Assembly: GCA_964036665.1 (NCBI GenBank)
Contig: OZ038529.1
Span: 19,540,060-19,604,059 of the forward strand
DNA from: Gordius sp. MW1
Lineage: Eukaryota; Nematomorpha; Gordioida; Gordea; Gordiidae
Length of the DNA stretch: 64,000 nt
Direction: 5' to 3'
Part shown: in pieces, positions 22,963 through 34,864 of the stretch
How the letters are laid out: each line of letters starts with the position of its first letter
How positions within the stretch are numbered: position 1 is the stretch's first letter
The notes under the pieces: model-generated
Seen by the model: only the letters and a program-made list of their open reading frames with translations
What the model was told of the DNA's origin: nothing
Database searches by the model: none
Translations under genes and position numbers: made by a program

Positions 22963-23906
22963 GGTGTTTAAATTTAATCCATAAATTAATGCGATTTATG
23001 AAACTAATTAATTCCACAGATTTTTTTTACTAAATATATTTCATGATTTATTATAGATATATATATATATGATAGCATACAGTATCAGGTCACATTCAAC
23101 TTAAAATATAAAGTTTTGCAAATGAATCATTTAATAAATTTAAACACAATCTTATTTATTTTATGATTTTATATTTATGTAGTTTAAATTAATAATGAAC
23201 TACACTTCACACTATTTAAATACAATTTAAAAATTTTATTTTGTTGATATATTTTACCTTTCACGAGTCAAATTTAAATTTGTGTTCAAATTAAAATAAT
23301 CAGATTTAAAAACATAAGGAATTTAAATTAACTTAATGAATGATTTTCAATTATAAATTTCGATATTAATTAAAAAATTGTCATGAATGATACTTTTTGA
23401 TTTACGGGCGCCTGCTGCAAGATCTTGAAATATTCCCCCTTCCCCTTTGCGGCGCACAATACCTTATGATTTACGTGCGCCTGCTGCAAGATTCCCCCCC
23501 CCCCCCCCTTTGTATTATGATTCATATTATATACTTTAAAATCAATCATAAAAAAATGATGATCACGATAATGATGATTGCAATATATTTTCTTTTGAAC
23601 ATTGAACGATATTAAAGTAAACTTTTAGGAAGGAGAGGTCCTCCCTGGGGATGGTTACTCAAACAGTTTTACCATCCCCTCTTTATTTTATTTTAGAAAC
23701 TACTACATATTTACGCGAAAATAATATATTATACAAATACGCGTGTCATTAAATAAAAATTATGGATAAGGGGCGTTACGACACGTAAGACAGCGCAATA
23801 GACAAGAATAAAATGTATATTACTGGTCTTAAATTATAGTAAGATTCTTAGACTAATGTACGGTCTTTAAGCTTTAGCAAACTGGTTGTAGTTCTAGGTG
23901 TGATTT
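22963..23906. other. AT-rich spacer with a short direct repeat
   Basis: 23399-23430 and 23468-23495 share GCGCCTGCTGCAAGAT followed by C-runs. No gene seen. Confidence 0.4.
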
Positions 23907-24550
23907 TCATTTATTGGTAATTCTCACGGGTACGATGGATTCGGGTGTGCATCTCTGGGAAATGAGGTCTACCATGTATTCGTCGTGAAAAAATTCTCGT
24001 GAGGGCAGGTCCGCCATGTTTCTGTCGGTGGGGACCCATTTCAGTCCATTTTTAATCCTTAGTACGTGGTTAATTCCTAAGCACATGGCTATTTTGGACA
24101 AGGCTCCTTCTAAGTGGGGGGCATGTGCTGACCCTTTCTTAAAAATGTAGAAGGCAGTCTTTGAGTCTGTGTAAATGATAGGTGTCAGTTGGGGTACTCT
24201 ACCAAGACTCGGAGGTATGCAATGGGGATTGCCAGGAGTTCCAACAGGTTGATGGTCGGAATGTAATTCTGGCATCTGAACATTGCTAAGGCGTCGGCAG
24301 TCGTGACTGACATGTATTCTGCCATGAAGTATATGCCGATATGGCTAGTTGACGCATCTCTGTATGCATCTCCCTCATAAGTGGTCACTATGGGCAGGGG
24401 GTGATTCATTAGTGTTCTTAGAGCGATCATTTTTTGTACAAACAACCTGGCATTGAATGGGATGTTGTTGCTGCTAAGGCACATGTTATAAGCTGGGGAA
24501 AAGAACTTTGTCCAGCCGGTGACCATGTAAGTATGCGTCAGTATTCCCAA
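23907..24550 (-). pseudogene. Reverse-transcriptase-element RNase H domain relic
   Basis: Two overlapping minus-strand frames together give an RNase H fold signature: YRDAS, then NLLELLAIPIAYLRVL, then (after a frameshift near 24200) IIYTDSKTAFYIFKKGSAH, and finally LKWVPTDRNMADLPSREFF. The acidic positions in these four blocks fit the D-E-D-D catalytic set. The ending V-P-x-x-x-N-x-A-D-x-x-S-R resembles the RNase H of hepadnaviral or DIRS-type polymerases more than that of Gypsy. No RT palm motif was found upstream. The element it came from is therefore unidentified, and the fragment is broken. Confidence 0.6.
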
Positions 24551-25300
24551 ACATCCTTTCGTCGGAATTATTCACAACCTATGCCAAGGAAGGCGCCTTT
24601 CAGGAAGAAAGGGGCGCCTGAGGCTAGGAAAGAGTGAGCCACAAATCGCGCGGACGGCAGCGGCGACCCTCGGCAGTGGTGATAACCAGCCGAGCATCAA
24701 TGGGGGACGGACTGCTCCTACTTGGCTAAATAATTACATTTGTTTAGCACAAAGCATCGCTATCAGTCTCCCTTGATGATGGTCCGGATGAAGAGACCCC
24801 TCCATTGTATCACCCTTCTATGTCGCTGCCTGAGCACACAGAGGTGCCGGAATTCCTCAATGCCCCATTACATGATATCGGAATTGATAGTATACGATCC
24901 CCACAATCAATGAACCCTCCAACATCCCCAATTTCCCAGCGTTCTGGGATATTAGCAACGATAATAGAACCCTATTTTCCTCCCCATTGGATCTTAATAC
25001 CACGCTACTTCGTCCCTACCACTCCTAATCCCTTTTTACTCAAACTGTCGCCACCAAAGGCTTCAAGCCAAAATTTAATTGAAAAGCCCTAGCCAACAAC
25101 AATTGGCAATACCTTGTTCCTAGGTATGTCAGGCCCATACCCCGCGTCCATCGTAACCTTGTCGCACAAATAACAAATTCTCATATGTGCGGCGTAACCC
25201 CAATACTATCCCTTGTGCGCCCCAGTTTTTTTCGGGTGCAAAGAAAAGAACGGGATAAGAGGAGGGAGGCGCCTCCCATTATAGATTTATAGGGTAGTAA
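24551..25300 (+). other. Coding-like remnant with basic tail, family unknown
   Basis: 24550-24637 (+) encodes an Arg/Lys-rich end (FRRNYSQPMPRKAPFRKKGA) like a nucleic-acid-binding Gag or capsid tail. 24735-25090 is open, Pro/Ser-rich and acidic. 25090-25290 reads ALANNNWQYLVPRYVRPIPR in another frame. Higher GC and balanced codons suggest a decayed gene, perhaps another part of the element that supplied the adjacent inverted RNase H. No assignment can be made. Confidence 0.35.
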
Positions 25301-25323
25301 GAAATAAGTATGAATAGATAGGT

Positions 25324-26600
25324 CGTCGATTTATTTTAATGGCTATGCAATTTATGGGCTCACTTTCCATTTTCCGAAGTCACGCACCGAATGTGTAACG
25401 CACCGTATGTCACGCACCGAACGTGTAACGCACCGTTTCTACACACGCTTAACTCTTATGCCTCTCTAGATATGGGGTTCGATACCCGGAGAGGCCAAAA
25501 TTAAATTAATATATTGTTCCTGTTAATACCATTGATAATATGACTTTTTGGTCGTCCGCTGGCTACTGACCAATAAAAAAATGACCATTGGCCAAATTGT
25601 GATTCGAATTTTTTTTTTCGTTTTTGAATTGGTATATTAGGTTAACATTGATAATAATTACCCTATGCTCTCCCCTACAAGGGCCTATGCCTCTACTGAT
25701 ATGGATCCTTAATATATTGTTCTTGTTAATACCATTGATAATATGACTTTTTAACCATGTCCTAGCTACTGTCCAATGAAAAAAATGACCATAAATTGTG
25801 ATTCGAAATTTTTTGTTTTGTTTTTGAATTGGTATATTAGGTTAGCGTTGATAATTACCCTATGCCATCCCGTAGACGGGCCTATGCCTCTACTAATATG
25901 GATCCCTGTGCCCCTACAAAAGCCTATGCCTCTACTGATGTTGGCTCGAATCCCGGAGAGGGCAAATTTTTTTTAAATTTTTATTAATTAATTAATATAT
26001 TGTTCTTTAATACCATTAATAATATGACTTTTTGGCCGTCCGCTGGCTACTGTCCAATGAAAAAAATGACCATTGGCCAAATTGTAATTCGAAATTTTTT
26101 TTTTCGTTTTTTTAAATTAATATATTGTTTTTGTTAATACCATTGATAATATGGCTTTTTGGCCGTCCGCTGACTGCTGACCAATGGAAAAAAATGACCA
26201 TTGGCCAAACGAAATTTTTTTTTCGTTTTTTTTTGACTTGTGTGTATTTATAGACCGTCTCTTAGTACTGACCAATAAAAAAAATAACCATTGGCCAAAT
26301 TGAGATTTGAAATTTTCGTTTTTTTCGTTTCTTATGTATTAAGCCGTCCGCTGGCTACGGACTAATAAATAAAATAACCATTGGCCAAATTGTGATTCAA
26401 AATTTTTATGTTTTTTTTCGTCTCTTATGTATTAAGCCGTCCGCTGGCTACTGACCAATGAATAAAATGACCATTGGCCAAATTGTAATTCGAAATTTTT
26501 TTTTCGTCTCTCATGTATTTACATCCTTTTTGACCGTGTCCTGGCTACTGACCAATGAAAAAAATGACCAATGGCCAGATTGTTTTTAAGTAAAGGCTAA
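25324..26600 (+). repeat. Tandem array with tRNA-minihelix-like motif, left copy
   Basis: About ten degenerate units contain TAATATATTGTT, GTCCGCTGGCTACTGACCAA and ATGACCATTGGCCAAATTG. Several also contain a hairpin unit: CCTATGCCTCTACTGAT, then a GGTTCGAATCC-type box, then GGAGAGGC (25460-25497 and 25920-25965; partial at 25685 and 25880). The same array occurs in inverted orientation at 36640-38060. 25378-25432 is a separate short repeat of CACGCACCGA. Confidence 0.75.
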
Positions 26601-27306
26601 AATTTCAAAATGCTCCTCCCAAAATCATTATTGCCCCCCTGATGATCTTGTTAACTCGGTTTTGATGTTGCTTATCAACTGAGATTGTCTCCTTTGCCGC
26701 ATTAGCACATGGGAACGGGTTTTATAAATTGGAAAAATCTTTCATAAATTTAATTTGAAAAATTAGATAGCTCCCTCCTAAAATAGATACTGGAATAAAG
26801 AAGGCCAAGTCTACCCTAAAAGGCCTAATTTTAGTGGATGATTTTATTGAATTTGCAATACCAAAATTAATAAAAAATTTGTCTTATTATATTAAGTGGT
26901 TGCATGCAAAAGTTTTCACTTTTAAATCTAACATATATTTGTTGCTACTTTTATAATTTATTTTTGATATATTTTCATCGCCGTGGTGCAAATCTAATGA
27001 TAACTTGATAGGCAGATAACCCCTTTTTGTAATCTATATAAACGATGCACAAATAAAAATAAATCGCTTATTCACCGTTTAGATCAATGAGCTACATTTT
27101 TTTCCTTTTCATGCGCCTATATCTTCTAACATGACAACGCTCATTAAATTGAGCGAAAAACTTTTGGTTTAGTCGCTTTTGATGATGTGAAAGGACGAAT
27201 TTTAAAATCTTTTAATTATGATTTAACAATGTTTAATTTTAATACTATTTTTTGTGTACCCTTAAAGCTGTCCAAACTTACTCCTTACGCCCCCTCCCTC
27301 CACAAC
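26601..27306. other. No recognised gene
   Basis: AT-rich; 26590-26640 has half of the GC-rich MITE pattern (aaaatcattattgccccc). No motif seen. Confidence 0.4.
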
Positions 27307-28099
27307 CATAGACTACATAGACTGCTCATGCCATATGTTCCATATGATAAATTGTGTGTCAAATTATCCGCCATTACAACTTGCACAATTGGTGTATTTC
27401 AACTATGCCATTTTGTGCTGTTCCATATTGTTCTCATAGAAGAACTCGGGATAAACAATATTCTTATGATAGTAAATAACAATAGTTAATATATTTTAAA
27501 GTTGTTTTGCAATTTTACATACTTTTTTTTTAATTTTAAATTACCAATAAAAAATCCGAAGTCCTGGATTCAGAAGATAAAAAGGGAATTTCAACCATCT
27601 ATCCATTCTAGGATCTTTTCGTATCCTTATTCCAGGGACATATACTATCCAACTTCAGAAAAATATGATGAATTAAGATAAAATGCCATTCCAACAATTC
27701 CAGGACAGGTAAACCTATAAACTTTCATTATTGATTCTTATATACATATTTTGTATAATAGTGAATCCTAATTATGTAATTATTTATGTGCTAGGTTTCA
27801 TCAGGTTGAGCTTGCAAAAAAATAGTTTAGCTTGTTAATAACTTTAAAAGGACCTTATAAAACCAAAATCTAAAACTGCTTATATGATTTTAAATTATAA
27901 TACTGTGAGGTTTCTCACACACCCTAAGTACTCTTAAGGGTTAATAAATACAATTAACAATTCTCCTTTAAAAATTTTTATTTTTATCATGCCACTTATC
28001 TTTTATTCAGAATAATTTTTGTGGACCCATATATTGTTTTGTATTAAACGCCATTCTTCAGTTTTGTAATTCACTATTTATTTTTATTGCCCACTAAAA

Positions 28100-28410
28100 T
28101 GTTAAAAAACAATATAGCATTATACTTTATTATATGCTTGCATATATTAATTAACTAATCACAAACTTACGTTTATCCACTTATAATATAGGTATTAGTA
28201 TGGCTATAGACGTTATGTTAATTAGAAAACGATATATAGTTACAATTTATTATATGCTTGCATATATTCATTAACTAATCACAAAGTTACCTTTATACAC
28301 TTATAATATAGGTATTAGTATGACGTTGTTACATTAGATAACTATATATTGTTACAATTTATTATATGCTTGCATAGAATCATTAACTAATCACAAAGTT
28401 ACATTCAATA
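28100..28410 (+). repeat. Three tandem repeats of ~126 bp
   Basis: Units share TTTATTATATGCTTGCATA, AACTAATCACAAA and CACTTATAATATAGGTATTA. Confidence 0.85.
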
Positions 28411-28419
28411 ATAGTTAAT

Positions 28420-28697
28420 TTACTTTTCTCACTAGTTTATAATAAATTTGAACCAACGTCAATAAATTAAAATTTATACATAATATAGATGGCGCTATAT
28501 TTATTAAATAAACATGATATTTATTTTAGAATGCTGTTTTTAATACCTACCCAATTCAATTTTTATTATTTACCTTTTTAAGATTATTTAATTTGCAAAA
28601 ATTACGAATTTTTATATGATCACCACTTAACAATGTGCCAGTCAAGATGGCGGAAAAAAGGGTACACATTTTGTGCGTTGATAAGCGGTCTATCTAG
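28420..28697. repeat. Inverted repeat arm, partner at 34865-35180
   Basis: Shares, in inverted orientation, AACTAGTTTATAA-, TAGATGGCGCTATA-, CCAATTCAAT-, TGATCAC- and GGTACACATTTTGTGCGTTG-type blocks with 34865-35180, at similar spacing. The two arms are 6.2 kb apart. Confidence 0.75.
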
Positions 28698-28714
28698 TCG
28701 CTTTTTAAAAGATA

Positions 28715-30826
28715 AAAATTAAATAATAACCAGCGATTGCGAATTATCCGCGAGTTCTTATCTACAACCTAATATAGGTTTGATAATTTTTTTTATTAAT
28801 ATAGTTGTAATGTGTTTCTTAAAATTTATCTTAATAATCTGTACATTTATCAAGTTAAGTTCAAGGCATTGTTCTCAAAGTTATACCTTGAAAAAGGGAA
28901 ATATTATGGAAATTTTATGTTTTTGGGTTTTATTTTTCACTAATTCAACTACTTTACAATTCTTTACTTGTAATATTGTCATGTACAATCTTTTAGCATC
29001 AAAGTATTTCAAGGTCATATGAGCAACCATTATGAGGAATCATAAATAAAGATTTTATTGCGCTGTGAAGGTTTAATGATTGGAGACAAAATCTTATATA
29101 AAGATTTTAGAATTTGATCAAATATGAAAATTGCACATACCTCATATAATTATTATATGTAATTTATATATGGATTTTAATTATTTTAAAGTAAATGTTT
29201 GTACAGTATATAGATTATGTAACAACTTTAACTATAAATTTCCATTAGTTTTGCTTAATAAGTTTGGTGATAATACATTGTTTTAAAAAAGAGGAAAAAC
29301 TTATAAAGAGGAATACAGACTTCCTTGTCTAATGGCCACTTTAGAAAAATCACTTGCTGTGCATATGTTAAGAAGATAATATAGTGTTGTTATATTTGTA
29401 TTAATCTTTGGTGATTGGATATAGTTAAATGCTAATCACTAGATTTGCTATATCACCAATTTAGTGGTGTTTGGATGAAATGCAGGACAGTCTAATATAT
29501 CAAAAAATCTTTATTTCAAAGAGACATATTATGCGAATACAATTTGGAGATAAAAGGACAAAACGCAAGATTAAACAATTGTAGCGAAGATGTAGTAATA
29601 AAACATATGGATAGATATGTAACGAGAATAAATGGGATGGAGTAAAGTAATCCTGTAGTTAAGCATGGGATGGAGTCAGAAGAATTGCGGACTTCGATTA
29701 AAAATTTTGCATGGACAGAAGAATACCGAATTCTTCAAACTCCATCTTCTTCGTCACTTGGTTACTTGATGTCGCCAATGTCTAAAACGCCACAAATCTA
29801 GTTTTTGTATTATGTAAAAACACTGATCTACATCTCTATTTATTACTATAGGTGAGATGTTTTCATTTATCTTAATGGATAAATTCAAGGTAACATCTAT
29901 AGATTATTAATCAGATGGATTAAAATTTTTGTATACAATATAGGATAGGTATTTGTTAGTCAATGTCTAATTATGTTTGGATATATAAAATATTTGCCAT
30001 GATAATCATGACAATAAAAGTATATATGAAATTTATTACCTTATTAAACATAAAAGTGTCTTAGATCTTTTATGCAACTATACGATGATAATTAACTATT
30101 TAATTTATTCTCAAATTTTGAATAAGTGAGTAAAAACTCTTCGCTTCCCCTCCCACTTGGCTAGGCGCCTGTTATCACGTCAAATATTTGTTGATGGAGG
30201 TCTATTAAAACATATTGCTGCTTCAAGTTTAACTATACTAAAAAGTGAAGATTCTTATGTGAGGTGATAAATCAAATATTTCTTTATTTACAAGATCTAT
30301 TTACTTAACTATTATATAATGAAAGAAAAGCATTTGAAAAAAAGGATAGGCAATTTCACTGAAAGTTCCAAATTAAACCAGATGTGGTGATGTTGTTATT
30401 ATACTTGAAAGCTTGGCTTCTCATAAAACTATTTTCCAAGTTATAGCCATCAGTGAAGGTTTCGTGGGTAAAGAAAAAAGGCAAATTTTGTCAGACAATT
30501 CAAACCACCTTACATTTTTAGCCCAATAAACTCTAGAAAAATGTAGGTGGATGACCAAACTTTTTTTATCTGATGTTAAAGCATTATACATGATTGAATG
30601 AAAATTCATTGTGAAATAGTGGCCAACCATTAGTTGTCTAGAAATAAATTTTATCGCCTACTTGCTTGCTCCACCTTTTTGTTGGCAAAATTAAAGTTTA
30701 GGTAAAGCGTTTTCCTGTGTTACCCGCCTGTGCGTTTATATGAAACTCCACCTCAAAAGGTTATGGCGATCTTGCTAAATTTCATGGTAGGGAAGGAATT
30801 TGGGCTGGGTGTGATGGGCCCGTGTC
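28715..30826. other. No gene recognised
   Basis: About 2.1 kb, AT-rich. 28780-29020 is open for 80 codons and hydrophobic but is not homologous to anything I recognise. No repeat structure noted. Confidence 0.4.
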
Positions 30827-31555
30827 AGTGGCGTAAATGAGGGGGGGGGAACGGGAAATTCCCACCCCTAGGTAAAAATTTGAAAAGTTTTTTTTATTAA
30901 TAACTAAATTAAATGGGCTAAAATATTACAGTTTAGTTACATCAAAGATTATAAGACACTTATAAAAAACTAGAAACATATTATATACATTTAATTTTTT
31001 TGATTTAATTTTTAACACAATGCGTTGTAAAATTTCCTAATATGATTGTAAAATTGCTATGAAAAAAAGCTTGTTTGGACATTTATCTTCCGTGAAAACA
31101 CCAGACCGCCCCAGGAAGTAGATAACTAAGGGATTATATTTGTCTATCTGCTAGAACCCATCACGCTTTGATAACAATTGCCTGCCAAGGCCAGCCAAAA
31201 CCCTTTTATTGCCCAAATCACTAATGATGTCCAAACAGTCGGGCCTAATATGACAAATTTAAATTTCAAGAATTAATTTTCAAATTTTTTTGATCCAATT
31301 CTAGAATTTTAATAAATAGAAAGGTGACAAAAAATAGTAAACTATAAAAAAATCTCATTATGATGGCCGCCCAGGCCTAATTAAAAATCTCAATTTAGAA
31401 CGGAAGCCTGCCCGACCCCTTAGCTGAGTGGACCCAGCAGCGAGCCCGACTTTGGTTGTTTAATTTTTACTTTTAATTACAAATAAAATGGGAAATAAAT
31501 TTTTACAGATTTCCCCCCCCCCCTCGTTAAAATCCTGGCTATGCGCCTGCACCTA
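30827..31555. mobile_element. Possible GC-run bounded MITE
   Basis: Left end GTGGCGTAAATGAGGGGGGG, right end CCCCCTCGTTAAAATCCTGG followed by CTATGCGCCTG. This is a weak inverted pair resembling the GGGCGTAGCC family but larger. The interior has no gene. Confidence 0.4.
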
Positions 31556-32380
31556 ATCAACGCGTAAATCCTGACGAATATTAAGCTGACTCTTCCCCTG
31601 AGTCTACAGATAAAAACATTCAGATAATTTACTTTTACAAAACCTGTTATTATATATACATTTGGTAAATTTTTTGGTGCATTTATTAAATTATTTTATC
31701 GTTAAGTTTTTAATAAGTTTGTTTAATTTAATGTTAAATGGGTTGGTTTTTGTGTTCATATTACTAATACAAATTTTTGACTCACCTAACATTGTACTCA
31801 CAAATTATTTCTCCATAATCTCCCACTTTTTCAGATTTTTCCTGATGACATCTCTAAGGTAAGAGGGAAAATATTAGATTTGAGAACATATTATTGATAT
31901 GGACTTAAAAAGTTTCAATTTTAATGATTTTAAAAAAATACATAAAGGAATAGCTGTTTAATAGGAATGACAAATGACTATGAAAAAATAATTTAAATCG
32001 CTGTTGACCATTCTCTAGATGTGAAATGTCAGTTTGCTTTCCCCCCCCCCCTTTAAAGGGAAAATTGCCAGCGAAGCCACTGCTATAACGTTGTTAGAAA
32101 GTTCTCTAATCAATTTTCGTTTAAATTATTTGTTTATCTCTGATGTTGTCGTTTATGACAATTATCACCAAAGTGAAACCACAAAGCATTTTTTTTTCTT
32201 TCTAATAAATTTAACCCACCAATTTTCTTATTATTTGTTTAGCTCTAAAATTGTCAATTATGCCAGATGTCACCAGAGTAAAACCACAAAACAATTTTTT
32301 TTAATAATTTTATGGCACCATGATTTTATTTTAAATTATATCTTAAAATGTATTTATGTACTATCAATCCATTATAATTT
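31556..32380. other. No gene recognised
   Basis: AT-rich. A C-run lies at 32041-32050. 32105-32330 has two copies of a (GAAACCACAAA)-ending repeat about 120 bp apart (ttatttgttta-ctctgatgttgtc and ttatttgtttagctctaaa). Confidence 0.4.
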
Positions 32381-32607
32381 ATAAAGTTAGTTTCCAATAA
32401 TGGTAGTTTAGGATTGATAAAATGCGAGGGTGGAAATGGGTTTAGATATTTCGGTCGTCCAGCGACCATTATCAATAAAAAAAAAAAAAAAAAAAAAAAG
32501 AGGAAAAAAAAGGTAACTTACAAGTGCTGTGAATTACCAATGAACGAGAAGGTCACCTTCTCGTTCATTGGTAATTCACATCACTTGTAAGTTACCTTTT
32601 TCCCCCC

Positions 32608-32639
<32 letters not shown>

Positions 32640-32731
32640 ATTGATAATGGTCGCTGGACGACCGAAATAAACCCATTTCCACCCTCGCATTTTATCAATC
32701 CTAAACTACCATTATTGGAAACTAACTTTAT
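32381..32731. repeat. Near-perfect 351-bp palindrome
   Basis: The two ~175-bp arms meet at GAGAAGGTCACCTTCTC (centre 32554-32556) with no loop. They include an A-run of ~23 and its T-run partner. Arms read GTTAGTTTCCAATAATGG ... GGTCGTCCAGCGACC and the reverse. It is probably a foldback MITE; it would extrude a cruciform and is prone to cloning loss. Confidence 0.9.
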
Positions 32732-32734
32732 ATC

Positions 32735-34189
32735 TTAAAACCTTAATCGATTGATTTATAATTCAAATAATATCAATAATCAATTATGTATAAATATTAA
32801 AATTGTAATAATATTAGCATTATATGACTGTTGTCCCCTCTGCTAGCATGCCATAATGAAATTTGCTGAAAACCATGGTTTCGAACAACCCTGCTCGAAA
32901 CCACCGTTTATTTTAAGCTTAGTTTATATCTCACTCAACGAGCAGCCAGCCATAAGCAGCTTTAATCTCAGTGCTTTCGTTATGCTTGATGTGATGGGAA
33001 TGGTAGGCCTGGTAGTAACCAGGTGTTATGGTTGTAGCATTTAAGCATATTAAATTAAAAATGTACATCAGAGATCAGTTTTTGTTAAATTTTTACTCCA
33101 ATCGCATCCTAAATATTCAGTCAATATGTGTCACTAATCGAAACAAAACTAACAATAATTTTTTTTCGTACTTGTAACTCATTCAGCTAACTAAATTATA
33201 TAGTTAATATACGACTGTTAATTTTTTAAGTTTAAGATTGTAACTTTCTAAAAAATTTGGTGGTTTTTGTAAGAAATTTGTTAATTTTTTGTTAAATTTT
33301 TTAAAGGACCAACAATTAAAAAAATCAAAATAACTTAGTCGCAAGTTTAAAATATAGAATGACATTTTTATTAATTATTTTTAATTGTTTTTAAGGTTTA
33401 AATTATAAAATATATTATTTGAAATAAACTTTTATAAATTGTTCATTTTATTTGTTTTACCAATTTTATAATGTATAGGTTTTATGTAATAAATGTAATA
33501 CAGTTATTTTTTTAAAAAACCTTAAAATTGTTTCATTTAAATTTCATAAATATATTAAATTTAAAAAATAGCAGTTTTTTATTCGAAAATACACGCAATA
33601 TTTTTAAAATTTCAACCACGTTTTTTACCAAAAAATTTGGCAAAAAAATCGACAAATTTCTGACCAAAACCACCAAATTATAAAAAAGGGCAAACATAAA
33701 TGCAAGAGTGACAGAGCCATATACATGGCATGGTCAGGGAGGGAGTAAGTTGCACGCGAAGGAAGGAGGGGGAAAGACCGTTCATTTTCAAAAACTTTGA
33801 TTGATCACCCTTGTCTCTCCTACTAGTGTGCGGGAGGGGAGTCTAGAATCTAGATGTTTAATTTAAACATTTAGAGAAACGCTGTAAAAGCTAATTGTGA
33901 AAATAGTTTTTTTCGTTTTGATACGAACAATGTTAAATAAATGTTACATATAACATTTACCCAACAGTGAAAGCATCGATAGAGCATTATCCAATAATAA
34001 ATTAGGCACAAAATCCCATTATGATGGAATATTGTTAAGGTGCCAAGCCAAGCCAACCCAATTTAAATTTAAGTTATTACCCTCCCCGAGGGTGGGGTAA
34101 CAGCCGGTGGAGTTGGGCTTTTTAGTGTCTCATTTGCATCTTACATTTTTCTTTAAAGCCCAATCTTTTAATAAACTCAATATACATGG
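32735..34189. other. No gene recognised
   Basis: AT-rich. 33240-33700 is dominated by poly-A/T-like sequence with AAATTTGG motifs. Two short ORFs have no recognisable domain. Confidence 0.4.
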
Positions 34190-34322
34190 AAGTAACAAGC
34201 ATTGGAATTAGAAGGGGTGAGGAATAATGATTTAGGAAGGGGCAAAATTGACATTTTTGGAAATTACTAAAGTTCACAAATTTTGGATTAAAGGAGATCA
34301 GCTGCCCCCCCGTACGCCTATG
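34190..34322. repeat. Fragment of the GC-rich MITE family
   Basis: Contains ggaattagaaggggtgag, aataatgatttagg and CCCCCCGTACGCCTATG, matching the inverted form at 22810-22960 in layout. Confidence 0.45.
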
Positions 34323-34334
34323 TTAATATATAAG

Positions 34335-34785
34335 CTCATCGGCGTATACAGGGGGGGGGGCTGCCCCCCCTAATTTAAAATAAAAAATTTTTCAATACAA
34401 AAACCCTAACAAATTAAAAAAAAATTATGTTTTGCCCCCCCCCCTAATTAGCCGAAGGGGGGCAGCCGGACCCCCTGCCCCCCCCCCTAATTTGTCAGGG
34501 GGGCAGGGGGTCTGGCTGCCCACACTGCCTAATTTAGGGCAGTTGCTTTTTTTTTGCTATCAGGAAAATTTTTGGATAGTGGAGACCTTTTTTTTTGCTC
34601 TCAGGAAAATTTTTGGATGTCGAGACCTTTTTTTTGCTCTCAGAAAAATTTATGGATGTCGAGACCTTTATTTTTTTTTGCTCTTAGGAAAATTTATGGA
34701 TGTCGAGACCTTTTTTTTTTGCTCTCAGGAAAAAAAAATTCTGCCCCCCCCCCTAATTCAAAACCTGGGTACGCCCATGTATAAG
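34335..34785. mobile_element. GC-rich MITE, copy with four-fold internal repeat
   Basis: Left GGCGTATACAGGGGGGGG and right CCTGGGTACGCCCATG. Inside, 34548-34735 holds four to five tandem units of ~55 bp containing GGAAAATTT(A/T)TGGAT and GAGACC followed by a T-run. The same unit occurs, inverted, in the elements at 62121 and 63222. Confidence 0.7.
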
Positions 34786-34864
34786 CTAGTTGGTAAGCTC
34801 AAGCTTTTGCAAAAAGATCTGTTTCTAATCTTTTTGTTTAAAGCGTGTGTTATTATGATGGTAA

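Larger units (their letters stand above)
27307..28697. mobile_element. Possible P-superfamily relic with CATAGAC ends
   Basis: Begins CATAGACTACATAGACTGC at 27307, close to the foldback terminus, and ends with the inverted form GCGGTCTATCTAGTC at 28697. No matching 8-bp duplication remains. The interior has no transposase, only the 126-bp tandem repeats. Assignment rests on the termini. Confidence 0.35.

Noticed and set aside
24185-24637. Both strands of the 24.4-24.6 kb region as overlapping real genes
   Set aside because: Only the minus strand shows family motifs up to ~24550; the plus-strand basic tail is probably a separate fragment joined there.
25460-25497. Possible complete tRNA gene
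   Set aside because: Only acceptor- and T-arm-like parts pair; there is no D arm, anticodon arm or anticodon loop.
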